DNA from: Mycolicibacterium llatzerense | GTDB taxonomy: Bacteria; Actinomycetota; Actinomycetes; Mycobacteriales; Mycobacteriaceae | Direction: 5' to 3' | DNA length: 64,000 nt | Assembly: GCF_000878195.1 (NCBI RefSeq) | Contig: NZ_JXST01000026.1 | Location: 1 to 64,000, forward strand | Part shown: in pieces, positions 51,404 through 59,947 of the stretch | How the letters are laid out: each line of letters opens with the position of its first letter | Numbering within the stretch: position 1 is the first letter of the stretch | Made by a program: the position numbers and the translations under genes | The notes under the pieces: generated by a model | The model's input: the letters and a program-made list of their open reading frames with translations, nothing else | Told to the model about the DNA's origin: nothing | The model's database searches: none

Positions 51404-52843
51404 GTGGTGAGTTCGGAGATCAAAGCCAGCGACGCGCAGCTGGCAAAAGGGCTGCGGCGCAGGCATTTGAACCTGATCGCACTCGGTGGGGTGATCGGCG
51501 CCGGGCTGTTCGTCGGTAGCGGCGTCGTGATCGGCAGCGCCGGACCCGCGGCCATCGTGTCGTTCCTGGTCGCCGGCATCATCACGCTGCTGATCATGCG
51601 GATGCTCGCCGAGATGGCTGTGGCGCAACCCGTGGTCGGCTCGTTCTACGTGTACGCCCGGCAGGCCCTCGGGCGCCGCGGTGGCTTCGTCACCGGCTGG
51701 ATGTACTGGTACTTCTTCGTCATCGTCGTCGCGGTCGAAGCCGTCGCGGGCGGACGCATCCTGCATCTGTGGCTCCCCGCGGTGCCGCTGTGGCTGTTGA
51801 GCCTCGGCCTCATGCTCGCCCTCACCGCGAGCAACCTGGTCTCGGCGCGCTCATTCGGGGAATTCGAGTACTGGTTCTCGTCGGTGAAAGTCATTGCCAT
51901 CGTGGTGTTCCTGGCCATGGGCGCACTGTGGATCACCGGTCTGTGGCCGCACTCCACCCCCGGTCTGGCCAACCTGATCGATCACGGCGGCTTCGCGCCG
52001 CTCGGCTGGGGCGCGGTGCTGGCCGCCGTGGTCCCCTGCGTCGCCTTCTACACCGGCGCCGAGATCGTCACCATCGCCGCCGCCGAATCCGACGAGCCCG
52101 AGCGCGCCGTGTCGCGGGCGATGAAGTCGATCGTCTTCCGCATCATCGGGTTCTACGTCGGATCGATCCTCGTGGTGGTGGCCATCCAGCCGTGGAACAC
52201 CAAGAGCGTGGGCATCAGCCCCTACGCGTCGGTGCTCACGGTTCTGGGCATCCCCGGCGTCGCGACGATCATGAACTTCATCGTGCTGACCGCGGTGCTG
52301 TCCTGCCTCAACTCAGCGCTGTACACCACTTCGCGAATGTTGTTCGCGCTCACCACCTCTGGCGATGCCCCGCGGTTCTTCACCAAGCTGTCCGCCAGCG
52401 GCGTCCCGCGCCGGGCGATACTGCTGGGCACCGCCGTCGGCTACGCGTCGGTCGCGGCGACCTACGTATGGGGCGACGTTGTGTTCAACTTCCTGATCCA
52501 CTCCTACGGCGCAGTCGCGCTGTTCGTCTACCTGATCATCGCCATCTCCCAGGTCGTGCTGCGCCGCCGCGTCGAGCGCAGCGCACCGGGCAGCTTGAAA
52601 CTGAAGATGTGGCTGTTCCCGTGGCTGAGCTACGCCACCATCGCACTCATGGCGGCCGTCATCCTGGCGATGGCGTTCCTACCCGGCACGCGATCACAGT
52701 TCCTGATGAGCGGCGTGACCCTGCTGGTCATCCTGAGCTCCTTCGAGGTGGTCCGGCGGCGCCGCCCAGCTGCGACGGAGCCCGCCGCCCCAGCCTCGGT
52801 CACCGACGAAAGCCGGGTGCCCGTCGACGCGCTCGACACCTGA
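51404..52843 (+). CDS. APC-family amino-acid permease (GABA permease-like)
   Basis: A 479-residue transporter with about 12 helices. LNLIALGGVIGAGLFVGSGV is the first helix, with the substrate-binding GxG. The block EFEYWFSSVKVIAIVVFLAM and the loop IVTIAAAESDEPERAVSRAM are typical of the amino-acid transporter (AAT) branch. The C-terminal tail is polar. The GTG start lies 65 bases after DUF1772. It imports an amino acid or GABA with H+. No transporter-specific regulator is adjacent, though the AraC gene is close. Confidence 0.9.
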   Translation: MVSSEIKASDAQLAKGLRRRHLNLIALGGVIGAGLFVGSGVVIGSAGPAAIVSFLVAGIITLLIMRMLAEMAVAQPVVGSFYVYARQALGRRGGFVTGWMYWYFFVIVVAVEAVAGGRILHLWLPAVPLWLLSLGLMLALTASNLVSARSFGEFEYWFSSVKVIAIVVFLAMGALWITGLWPHSTPGLANLIDHGGFAPLGWGAVLAAVVPCVAFYTGAEIVTIAAAESDEPERAVSRAMKSIVFRIIGFYVGSILVVVAIQPWNTKSVGISPYASVLTVLGIPGVATIMNFIVLTAVLSCLNSALYTTSRMLFALTTSGDAPRFFTKLSASGVPRRAILLGTAVGYASVAATYVWGDVVFNFLIHSYGAVALFVYLIIAISQVVLRRRVERSAPGSLKLKMWLFPWLSYATIALMAAVILAMAFLPGTRSQFLMSGVTLLVILSSFEVVRRRRPAATEPAAPASVTDESRVPVDALDT

Positions 52844-52850
52844 ACCGAAG

Positions 52851-53465
52851 TCACTGCCCCGCCGCGAGGATGCTGATCGCGATGTCGGTGGCCGGGCCGA
52901 TGACGCTTTCGATCTCCCGGTCGTCTTCGGCGGTTTGGGCGGCCAGCTCGCGCACGCCGGCCAGCAGCATCACGGCCTTGGGCCTGGTGATGGCAGGAAG
53001 TTGCGCGCGCTGAAACCCCGGGTTGGTGGCGAGTTCTTCGAGCAGCGCCGCGAGTTCCGCGAAATTGCGCCGCTGAATCGGACGGGCGGCCGCCCCCAAC
53101 GCCGGGAGATCGCGTATCCAGCTCAGCGAAATCGCCGGGCGCGCAGTGAGATGCGCGATGTAGGCGGTGAACATCTGACGAATTTGCTTGTGCCAGTGCG
53201 CATCTGAATCGACAGCCTGCCGAATGTCGGCAACCAGGTCGTCGGTCACCGAAGCCAGCAACGCCAGGTAGCACTCCTGCTTGTTCGCGAAGTGCAAGTA
53301 GAAAGTCGTCTTGGAGGCCTGTGCCACCCGCACGATGTCGACCACGGACGTCGCGGCATAGCCGCGCTCGGCAATCAGGGCAGCGAGTGCGTCGATGAAT
53401 CGCTGCCGGGCCACGTCCGGCGATTCACCACCTTCGACGTCGCTGCCGACCTCCTTGTTGCGCAT
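52851..53465 (-). CDS. TetR-family transcriptional regulator
   Basis: A 204-residue TetR: acidic leader, then RQRFIDALAALIAERGYAAT and the HTH DIVRVAQASKTTFYLHFANK. The effector domain is helical (LSWIRDLPALGAAARPIQ). It is divergent from the beta-propeller gene (53533). Two matching palindromes at 53468-53485 and 53499-53516 lie in the 67-base gap, the first starting three bases before this gene's ATG. It is therefore very likely autoregulated and controls the propeller and perhaps the following SDR gene. Confidence 0.9.
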   Translation of the reverse strand: MRNKEVGSDVEGGESPDVARQRFIDALAALIAERGYAATSVVDIVRVAQASKTTFYLHFANKQECYLALLASVTDDLVADIRQAVDSDAHWHKQIRQMFTAYIAHLTARPAISLSWIRDLPALGAAARPIQRRNFAELAALLEELATNPGFQRAQLPAITRPKAVMLLAGVRELAAQTAEDDREIESVIGPATDIAISILAAGQ

Positions 53466-53467
53466 GC

Positions 53468-53485
53468 CAGTACGTTATCGTACTG
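53468..53485. promoter_or_regulatory. TetR operator 1
   Basis: CAGTACG-TTAT-CGTACTG: a 7-base perfect inverted repeat with a 4-base centre, three bases upstream of the TetR start. The same arms (AGTACG/CGTACT) recur 31 bases away at 53499-53516. Confidence 0.7.
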
Positions 53486-53498
53486 TGCCCTGAAGTGC

Positions 53499-53516
53499 GA
53501 GTACGACAGCGTACTC
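53499..53516. promoter_or_regulatory. TetR operator 2
   Basis: GAGTACG-ACAG-CGTACTC: same arm sequence and spacing as operator 1. The centres are 31 bases apart, close to three helical turns, so two dimers would bind the same DNA face. It is upstream of the propeller gene. Confidence 0.7.
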
Positions 53517-53532
53517 GGGCCTGCGGAGGGAC

Positions 53533-54480
53533 ATGACGATGCGAGATGTGCGACACCGGCAGCGTGGCCCCGTCGCTTGGCTGGCGCTGAGCGCACTACT
53601 GGCACTGCTGGCCGTTCTCGGCGGTCCGGCGACTCCGGCCTCTGCTGTGGCGATCTCCCGATGCCCGTGGCGCGCCTCCACCGTCGCGAGCGGCCTGGGT
53701 TCGTTGGAGAACCTCGGATTCGACGGTTCGGGCACCATGCTGGTGTCGCGCACGGTCGGCAATTCCGGGCAGCTCTACCGCCTCACGCCCGATGGCAGGG
53801 GCAGCATATTCGTACCGAATGTCGCTGCGCCAGGCAGCATTACCGTCGCCGGCGGCGCCGCCTATTTCACCACCGGCAACAGTTTCCTGTCCGGAATATT
53901 CGGCAGCAAAGACGGCACCATCGACCGAGTGGATCTCGGCACCGGAGCACTGACGACGATCGCCGCCAAACTCACCATGCCCAACGGCATGGTCCGGTTG
54001 CCCGACGGTTCGTTCATCGTTTCGCGCAACCTGGGTTGGACCACCGGACTCACCAGGATCACCGCGGACGGCACCCACGAAACACGCTTCGTCCCATCGG
54101 TGACCATGGCCAACGGCCTGACCTACGACCCTGCCCACAACGCCGTGATCGCATCGATGGATCTGCACCCCGTCAGCACCCTGGCCGTCGTGGATCTGGA
54201 CAACCCGGTCCACATCCGCACCGTCAATCTGGGACTGTTCGGGCTATTCGGGTTCCCCGACGACCTCACGGTCGGCCCGGACGGCCTGATCTACCTGGCC
54301 ATGGACGGCGGCGACATCGTCCGCATCGATCCCGACCAGCACGCCGCATGCATTCTGGCCTCGGGAATGTTCGGCAGCACTTCGGTGCGCTTCGGCGCAG
54401 GCCCCGGTTGGGACCCCCACGCCTTGTACAGCACCGATCTCGGCGGCACCATCCACAAACTCACGCCAACTGCCGGTTGA
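53533..54480 (+). CDS. Exported SMP-30/NHL-type beta-propeller protein
   Basis: A 315-residue protein. Signal peptide WLALSALLALLAVLGGPATP with cleavage near ASAVA. The mature part has repeated beta-propeller blades (LYRLTPDGRG, MPNGMVRLPDGSFIVSRNLG, LTYDPAHNAVI, LTVGPDGLIYLAMDGGDIV), as in SMP-30/gluconolactonase and NHL families. It may be a secreted lactonase or a binding protein. It is controlled by the divergent TetR via the two operators and lies 84 bases before an SDR gene, probably the same transcript. Confidence 0.85.
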   Translation: MTMRDVRHRQRGPVAWLALSALLALLAVLGGPATPASAVAISRCPWRASTVASGLGSLENLGFDGSGTMLVSRTVGNSGQLYRLTPDGRGSIFVPNVAAPGSITVAGGAAYFTTGNSFLSGIFGSKDGTIDRVDLGTGALTTIAAKLTMPNGMVRLPDGSFIVSRNLGWTTGLTRITADGTHETRFVPSVTMANGLTYDPAHNAVIASMDLHPVSTLAVVDLDNPVHIRTVNLGLFGLFGFPDDLTVGPDGLIYLAMDGGDIVRIDPDQHAACILASGMFGSTSVRFGAGPGWDPHALYSTDLGGTIHKLTPTAG

Positions 54481-54564
54481 GAAGGCATCCCGGTGACCGG
54501 GCAACGGCTGTTCACGGGAACACCAGTACCGCAAGAATCCTTCGGCAACGAAAGGACTTGCAGC

Positions 54565-55347
54565 ATGGATAGATTCAGCGACCGCCGGGTCATCGTGACC
54601 GGTGCCGGCTCGGGCATCGGCCAGGCCACCGTGGCCCGCCTGCTCGATGAGGGCGGCACTGTCGTCGCGTGCGACATCTCCGCCGAGGGACTGGCCCGCA
54701 CCAAGGAAGCGGCCGAAAAGGCCGGTACCGCAGCGCGTCTCACCACAACGGTGCTCGACATCTCGTCCGAAGAAGCCGTCACCAAGGGCGTCGACGCCGC
54801 GATCGCCGACATGGGCGGCCTGGACGTACTGGTCAACGTGGCCGCGATCGAGACCTGCTCGCACACCCACGAAACCACGCTGGCCGACTGGAATCGCATC
54901 ATCTCGGTCAACCTGACCGGCACCTTCCTGATGACCCGCCAGGCCCTGCCGGCCCTGCTGGCCTCGGGGCGCGGCGTGATCATCAACTTCACCTCGACCT
55001 CGGCGAGCTACGCCCACCCGTACATGGCGGCCTACTCCGCCAGCAAGGGCGGCATCCTGAGCTTGACCCACTCGCTGGCCCTCGAATACGCCAAGCAGGG
55101 GCTGCGCGCGGTGAACATCCAGCCCGGTGGTGTCTCCACCCCGCTGGCCAACGGCACGTTCGCCAAGATGCCCGAGGGCGCCGACTACGGCCTGTGGACC
55201 AAGCAGATACCCATGCTCAACACCGGCAACGAATCGAACTTGGGTGACCCCAGCGCGGTTGCCGCGGTGGTCGCCATGGCGGCTTCCGATGACGGCGCGT
55301 TCCTCACCGGCACCGAGATCCGGATCGACGGCGGCGCGCACTGCTAG
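54565..55347 (+). CDS. Short-chain dehydrogenase/reductase
   Basis: A 260-residue SDR. VIVTGAGSGIGQATVARL is the cofactor loop, with VVACDIS (Asp at the end of strand 2 favours NAD). NVAAIET is the NNAG-like block. Catalytic Ser is in INFTSTSASY, Tyr and Lys in AAYSASKGGILSL, and IQPGGVSTPLA closes the core. AAAGGA lies nine bases before the ATG. It probably oxidises a hydroxyl of a steroid- or terpene-like substrate. It follows the propeller gene, so it may share its TetR control. Confidence 0.9.
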   Translation: MDRFSDRRVIVTGAGSGIGQATVARLLDEGGTVVACDISAEGLARTKEAAEKAGTAARLTTTVLDISSEEAVTKGVDAAIADMGGLDVLVNVAAIETCSHTHETTLADWNRIISVNLTGTFLMTRQALPALLASGRGVIINFTSTSASYAHPYMAAYSASKGGILSLTHSLALEYAKQGLRAVNIQPGGVSTPLANGTFAKMPEGADYGLWTKQIPMLNTGNESNLGDPSAVAAVVAMAASDDGAFLTGTEIRIDGGAHC

Positions 55348-55376
55348 TTCCCTGCGGGGCCAGAACTTCCGCGGGT

Positions 55377-55440
55377 GCTCAGCTGACCGAGTCTGATTTG
55401 TCCGCTCAGCGGACCGAGTCCGACTTGTCCGCTCAGCGGA
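55377..55440 (+). repeat. 2.4 tandem copies of a 27-base unit at the SDR 3' ends
   Basis: Units begin at 55377 and 55404 with a partial third at 55431. The two full units differ at three positions. Each unit boundary contains GTCCGCTCAGCGGAC, a 6-base stem with a TCA loop, so the array yields two hairpins. It overlaps the last codons of the convergent SDR gene and may work as a terminator. Confidence 0.6.
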
Positions 55441-56233
55441 CGATGACGTCGCTGGGCACCCGCGGATCACCAAGCATCGCCCGATGCGAAGGCGGCGTCC
55501 GGCCGTCCACGTCGGTGATGCCGTAGCGCTGGGCCTCTTCAGCGGCGATCACGGTCTGCCCGCTGATGCCGTCCAGGTCCGGGTCCTGGTACAGCGCATT
55601 GATCACATGCCCGACGAATTCCGGCGTTTCGAAGTTGCCCGCGGCCTTGGCCAGCGTGTCGGCGTCGAACGCCTGCTTGAACTTGTCGGTGAGCAGAATG
55701 CCCATCCAGACCGACAACGTCGATACCCCGGTGCCATGGAAGTCGACGGCCATGTCGGCCGCCATCTTGTCCACACCGGCCTTCTGCGCACCGTAGGCCG
55801 GGCCGTGCATGTAACACACCGCCCCCGGCGATGACGTGAATGCGATCAGGCCCCGCTCTTGCGCCAGCAGCAACGGCGCGGCGTGCCACGACGCGACATA
55901 GGCCGACCGCAGGCCGACGTCGAGCACGTCACCCAGGCCGATCGGCTTCTCCCAGAACGGCTTCGGGTCGACAAGGTTGTCGTGCACCACGGCAGCGTTG
56001 TTGACCAGCAGATCGAGCCGCCCGGCCTCGTCGGCCACCCGGGCGAACAATGCGGCCACCGCATCGTCGTCGCGATGGTCCACCGCAACGGCGATGCCGC
56101 CGTCACCGGGGTCGGTGACGGTGCGGCCGGTGAGATAAACCGTCCACCCGTCGGCCACCAACGCCGCGGCAATACCCTTGCCTGCGCCCCTGCTGGCGCC
56201 GGTGACGACCGCGACCCGCTTGTCTGAGCTCAT
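55433..56233 (-). CDS. Short-chain dehydrogenase/reductase (second)
   Basis: A 266-residue SDR. VAVVTGASRGAGKGIAAALV, TGRTVTDP (Arg after strand 2, favouring NADP), LLVNNAAVVHD, Ser in IAFTSSPGAV, then Tyr and Lys in PAYGAQKAGVDKM. The C-terminal region with RYGITDVDGRTPPSHR extends the usual fold, as in the DHRS1-like SDR branch. I chose the ATG at 56233 on family length; a longer upstream start would overlap the next gene's stop. It ends the minus-strand Rieske-Cys-rich-SDR set. Confidence 0.88.
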   Translation of the reverse strand: MSSDKRVAVVTGASRGAGKGIAAALVADGWTVYLTGRTVTDPGDGGIAVAVDHRDDDAVAALFARVADEAGRLDLLVNNAAVVHDNLVDPKPFWEKPIGLGDVLDVGLRSAYVASWHAAPLLLAQERGLIAFTSSPGAVCYMHGPAYGAQKAGVDKMAADMAVDFHGTGVSTLSVWMGILLTDKFKQAFDADTLAKAAGNFETPEFVGHVINALYQDPDLDGISGQTVIAAEEAQRYGITDVDGRTPPSHRAMLGDPRVPSDVIVR

Positions 56234-56237
56234 GCGG

Positions 56238-56516
56238 CTATGGTGCCACGCCCAGTTCGTCCTGGACGACGTGCACGACACCGGCCGCCACCGCCGCGGC
56301 GATGGACTCCTTCAGCTGGCCACAGGCCAGGAAGATCCGGCCCGGCAGGCACTCCGCCCGCTGGCGTTCCTCGCACCTCGCGGCCGACTCGGAGGTCCAC
56401 TGCACGCTGGTCTGCTGCCAGCTGCCCTTACGCGCCAAAACCTCGGCGCCACAAGCACGGCAGGCCACCGGCACCATCGGCATGTCGGCCAGCCGGATGT
56501 CGGGCCGCGCGGTCAT
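56238..56516 (-). CDS. Small Cys-rich protein coupled to the Rieske oxygenase gene
   Basis: A 92-residue protein with CxxC (ACRACGAEV), two further Cys in RCEERQRAEC, and another in IFLACGQLK; the arrangement suggests a zinc ribbon or small redox/metal domain. The ATG overlaps the Rieske gene's stop codon (TGATG). It is 4 bases before the SDR gene, so the three are co-transcribed. I do not recognise an exact family. A role as an oxygenase assembly or acyl-carrier-like partner is possible but unproven. Confidence 0.65.
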   Translation of the reverse strand: MTARPDIRLADMPMVPVACRACGAEVLARKGSWQQTSVQWTSESAARCEERQRAECLPGRIFLACGQLKESIAAAVAAGVVHVVQDELGVAP

Positions 56517-57646
56517 CAGACCGACTCCGCGGCCCGCGCTGCGATGTTGGCTGCCATCTCCCTCGTCCACGCCTCGCGCGGGACGGTGGTGTCCAATTCG
56601 TATTCGAAGCGGTCGGTCATCTCCGGCACCACCTCGGCGGCGTCGACGTAGAACTGCTCGTACCACCGGCGCAGCTGGTAGACGGGACCGTCCTCTTCGA
56701 CCAGCAGCGGGTTGTCGATGCGGGCCTTGTTCTTCCAGATCTGCACGTCCTGCTCGAAGCCCTGCTTCACCCAGTCGCCGAGCGCGTGCGCCGTTGCGAC
56801 GGCCACCTCCTCGGGCAGACCCTCGACCTTCTTGACGATGATTCCATACTGCAGCACAAAGGAATTCGAGTCGATCGGGTAGTGGCAGTTGATCAGGATC
56901 GTCTTGTGATCGGCGTCCGGGTAGTGGTACGTCAGGTCGTCGATCATGAAGGACGGCCCGTAGTACGACGCCACCGATGTCGACCCGAGCATCTTCGCGC
57001 CCTCGGTGCCCTGCATGTCCTCGCGGCCGCCACCGTTCATGTACTGCGTCGCGACCTGGCCTTCGAAGATGTTCTTGAAGTGCGACGGCACCGCACCATG
57101 GATGTAGAAGAAGTGCGCCATGTCGACCACGTTGTCGATGATCTCGCGGCAGTTGACGTTGACAACCGTTGTGTACCAATGCCAATCGGTCCACTCGCCG
57201 CTGCCCGCCTGCTCGATGCGCGGGATGTAGACGTCCTCCGGCGGTGCACTGCCCTCGGGGTCGTTCCAGATGAACAACATCCCGTCCTGCTCGAGGGTCG
57301 CCCACTTCGCGGTGCGCGCAAGCCGCGGCGTGCGCTTGGCGTAGGGCACCAGCTTGCACTTGCCGTCGCCGCCCCAGCGCCAATCGTGGAACGGGCAGGC
57401 GATCGCGTTGCCCTTGACGGTGCCCTGGCTCAGGTCGCCGCCCATGTGCCGGCAGTAACTGTCCAGCACGTTGAGCTGGCCATCTTCCCCACGGAACACG
57501 ACGAGCTTCTGTCCGAAGGCGTTGAACGAGTGCGGCTTGCCGTCACCGAGATCCTTGGTCAGGCCAAGGCAGTGCCAACCACGGGCAAACCGGGTCGGCG
57601 CTTCACCGGCTTCGATCTGGCGAACATCGACATCATCCAGCGACAT
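56516..57646 (-). CDS. kshA: Rieske oxygenase, KshA-like 3-ketosteroid 9-alpha-hydroxylase
   Basis: A 376-residue oxygenase component. The Rieske [2Fe-2S] site is CRH in SYCRHMGG and CPFHDWRW about 17 residues on. The mononuclear iron site is in DNVVDMAHFFYIHG. It begins SLDDVDVRQIEAGEAPTRFARGWHCLGL-like, closely KshA in style. KshA hydroxylates position 9 of 3-ketosteroids, which with KstD opens ring B. The KshB reductase is absent here. I chose the inner ATG (57646) because AGGATGG lies before it; ATG at 57658 is an alternative. It is divergent from kstD. Confidence 0.87.
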   Translation of the reverse strand: MSLDDVDVRQIEAGEAPTRFARGWHCLGLTKDLGDGKPHSFNAFGQKLVVFRGEDGQLNVLDSYCRHMGGDLSQGTVKGNAIACPFHDWRWGGDGKCKLVPYAKRTPRLARTAKWATLEQDGMLFIWNDPEGSAPPEDVYIPRIEQAGSGEWTDWHWYTTVVNVNCREIIDNVVDMAHFFYIHGAVPSHFKNIFEGQVATQYMNGGGREDMQGTEGAKMLGSTSVASYYGPSFMIDDLTYHYPDADHKTILINCHYPIDSNSFVLQYGIIVKKVEGLPEEVAVATAHALGDWVKQGFEQDVQIWKNKARIDNPLLVEEDGPVYQLRRWYEQFYVDAAEVVPEMTDRFEYELDTTVPREAWTREMAANIAARAAESV

Positions 57647-57669
57647 CTGATGGACCATCCTTACCTTGA

Positions 57670-57686
57670 AAACTGGGCTGCAGTTT
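57670..57686. promoter_or_regulatory. Inverted repeat between kshA and kstD
   Basis: AAACTG-GGCTG-CAGTTT: a 6-base inverted repeat in the 66-base gap between the divergent genes. It could bind a steroid regulator. It does not match the KstR consensus exactly. Confidence 0.4.
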
Positions 57687-57712
57687 GAGGATTCAGGTCT
57701 AACAGCAACGGG

Positions 57713-59497
57713 GTGGCGAATACACGTGTTATCCCGCTGGTAGGGATGCCCGAGGCCGGAAAACCGTCTGCCGCAATACGCTCAGCGGCCGTGACGACAT
57801 CTGCCGCGGCCACGATTCCGGCCGGCCTCGACATCGCTGACACCACCGTCGATCTGCTGGTGATCGGTTCCGGCACCGGCCTGGCCGCCGCACTGAGCGG
57901 TCAGGAATCCGGGCTGAACGTCCTCGTCGTCGAGAAGTCGTCCGACGTCGGCGGCTCCACGGCCCGCTCAGGTGGCGCCCTCTGGCTGCCGACCACTCCC
58001 CTGTTGACCGACAAGGGCACCGCCGACACCGCCGATCGCGCCGCGACCTACCTCGACGCCGTGGTGAACGGGACCGCGCCGGCCGCCCGCTCCACCGGCT
58101 TCTTGAAGCACGTCAACGCGACCGTCGACATGCTGGGGCGGACCACCCCGATGCGGTTGTTCTGGGCCCGCGAGTATTCGGACTACCACCCCGAGCGGCC
58201 CGGCGGCCGGGCCACCGGACGCACCTGCGAATGCCGCCCGCTCAACGCCCGCGTGCTCGGCAAGTACCGGGACCGGCTGCGCGGCGGCGTCATGGAGGTC
58301 AAGGTTCCGATGCCGACCACCGGCGCGGACTACAAGTGGATGAACCTGCTGACGCGGGTGCCACGAAAAGGGTTGCCGCTCATCGCAAAACGGCTCGCAC
58401 AGGGCGTCGGCGGCAAGCTGCTGGGCCGCGAATACATCGCCGGTGGCCAGGCCCTCGCGGCCGGACTGTTCGCCGGTGTGCTGCAGGCCGGCATCCCGAT
58501 CTGGACCGACACCTCGCTGGTCCGGCTGACCGGCGACGGCCGGCGGGTCACCGGCGCCGTGCTGTCGCACGCAGGCCGCGAGGTCACCGTCACCGCGACG
58601 CGCGGTGTCGTGCTGGCCGCCGGCGGCTTCGACCATGACATGGCGATGCGCCACAAGTACCAATCCGATTCGCTCGGCGACCACGAGAGCCTCGGCGCCG
58701 ATTCCAACACCGGCGAGGCCATCCGGGCCGCCACCGATCTGGGTGCCGCCACGGCGCTGATGGACCAGGCCTGGTGGTTCCCGGCGGTGGCGTCGGCGAA
58801 CGGCCGTCCGCCGGCCGTGCTGCTGGCCGAGCGCTCACTGCCCGGCTCGCTCATCGTCGATCAGGACGGCAAGCGCTTCGCCAACGAGTCGACCGACTAC
58901 ATGTCGTTCGGCCAGCGAGTGCTCGAACTCGAGCGCGCCGGCACCCCTGTCGAGTCGATGTGGATCGTGTTCGACCAGAAGTACCGCAACAGCTACGTCT
59001 TCGCCGCCGGCTCGTTCCCGCGGATGCCGCTGCCCAAGTCCTGGTACCAGGCCGGTATCGCCGCCAAGGCGACCAACTTCGCCGACCTGGCGGCGCAGAT
59101 GGGCGTCCCGGTCGCCGATTTCGAGCAGAGCATGACGCGGTTCAACGAAAGCGCGGCCGCCGGCATCGATCCTGATTTCGACCGCGGCCTCAGCGCATAC
59201 GACCGCTACTACGGCGACCCGACCGTGACGCCCAACCCGAACCTGCGCCCGCTGGTCAAGGGTCCGTTCTACGCGGTGAAGATGACGCTGAGCGACCTCG
59301 GCACCTGTGGTGGCGTCGTGGCCGACGAACGCGGACGCGTGCACCGCGAAGACGGCGGCGTCATCGAGGGGTTGTACGCGATGGGCAACACCGCGGCCAA
59401 CGCCTTCGGCGCGGTGTATCCGGGTGCGGGCGCGACCATCGCACAGGGTCTGGTCTACGGCTACATCGCCGGACGGGATGCGGCCGGGAAGCTGTAG
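57713..59497 (+). CDS. kstD: 3-Ketosteroid delta1-dehydrogenase (KstD)
   Basis: A 594-residue flavoprotein. FAD motif LLVIGSGTGLAAALSGQESG, then VGGSTARSGGALWLPTTPLL, the typical KstD block. DYHPERPGGRATGRTCEC follows in the catalytic domain. The C-terminal KGPFYAVKMTLSDLGTCGG and GNTAANAFGAVYPGAGATI contain the Tyr and Gly residues that align with the Tyr-rich active site. It removes hydrogens from C1/C2 of a 3-ketosteroid. A GTG start at 57713 with a later ATG at 57746 is possible. It is divergent from kshA; together the two enzymes open the B ring. Confidence 0.9.
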   Translation: MANTRVIPLVGMPEAGKPSAAIRSAAVTTSAAATIPAGLDIADTTVDLLVIGSGTGLAAALSGQESGLNVLVVEKSSDVGGSTARSGGALWLPTTPLLTDKGTADTADRAATYLDAVVNGTAPAARSTGFLKHVNATVDMLGRTTPMRLFWAREYSDYHPERPGGRATGRTCECRPLNARVLGKYRDRLRGGVMEVKVPMPTTGADYKWMNLLTRVPRKGLPLIAKRLAQGVGGKLLGREYIAGGQALAAGLFAGVLQAGIPIWTDTSLVRLTGDGRRVTGAVLSHAGREVTVTATRGVVLAAGGFDHDMAMRHKYQSDSLGDHESLGADSNTGEAIRAATDLGAATALMDQAWWFPAVASANGRPPAVLLAERSLPGSLIVDQDGKRFANESTDYMSFGQRVLELERAGTPVESMWIVFDQKYRNSYVFAAGSFPRMPLPKSWYQAGIAAKATNFADLAAQMGVPVADFEQSMTRFNESAAAGIDPDFDRGLSAYDRYYGDPTVTPNPNLRPLVKGPFYAVKMTLSDLGTCGGVVADERGRVHREDGGVIEGLYAMGNTAANAFGAVYPGAGATIAQGLVYGYIAGRDAAGKL

Positions 59498-59500
59498 ACC

Positions 59501-59887
59501 TCAGAGGCCGCCGAGATCGTCGGGCACATCGACGGCGTACTCCCTGAGCACCTCGAGCGGCACGACCTCCAGCGTCCGCTCGTGGGTGGAGGCCAGCACC
59601 ACCGGTGCCGCGCACCCGTCGCGGTGCGCCCGAAGCCAGTTCACCGCGGTCACGCACCAGCGGTCCCCCGGCGACAACCCCGGAAACCGATATTCCGGCA
59701 TCGGCGTGGAGAGGTCGTTACCGATCGAGCGCTGGTGCGTCAGGAACTCGGCGGAGACGACCGCACAGATCGTGTGCAGGCCGGCGTCCTCAGGCCCGGT
59801 CGAGCAGCAGCCGTCGCGGTAGAAGCCGGTCAGCGGCTCGGTGCCGCACGGCTCCAGCGGAGCACCGAGCACATTGTGATCAGCCAT
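59501..59887 (-). CDS. DUF2237 family protein
   Basis: A 128-residue protein with the family core NVLGAPLEPCGTEPLTGFYR, DGCCSTGPEDAGLHTICAVV, GNDLSTPMPEYRFPGL and PGDRWCVTAVNWLRA. The Cys (CC in DGCC, C in WCV) and acidic residues are conserved in this family of unknown function. It stands alone, converging with kstD three bases away. Cytosolic; no function proposed. Confidence 0.9.
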   Translation of the reverse strand: MADHNVLGAPLEPCGTEPLTGFYRDGCCSTGPEDAGLHTICAVVSAEFLTHQRSIGNDLSTPMPEYRFPGLSPGDRWCVTAVNWLRAHRDGCAAPVVLASTHERTLEVVPLEVLREYAVDVPDDLGGL

Positions 59888-59947
59888 CGGTCAATCCTTC
59901 CCTGCCCCCGGGCACAATGTCCCACGATCCCCGGCACGGCGCACCGG

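Noticed and set aside
37556..59497. KstR-type operators for the steroid genes
   Set aside because: I found no palindrome matching the KstR pattern TnnAACnnGTTnnA in the divergent kshA/kstD gap; the repeat there (57670-57686) has different arms.
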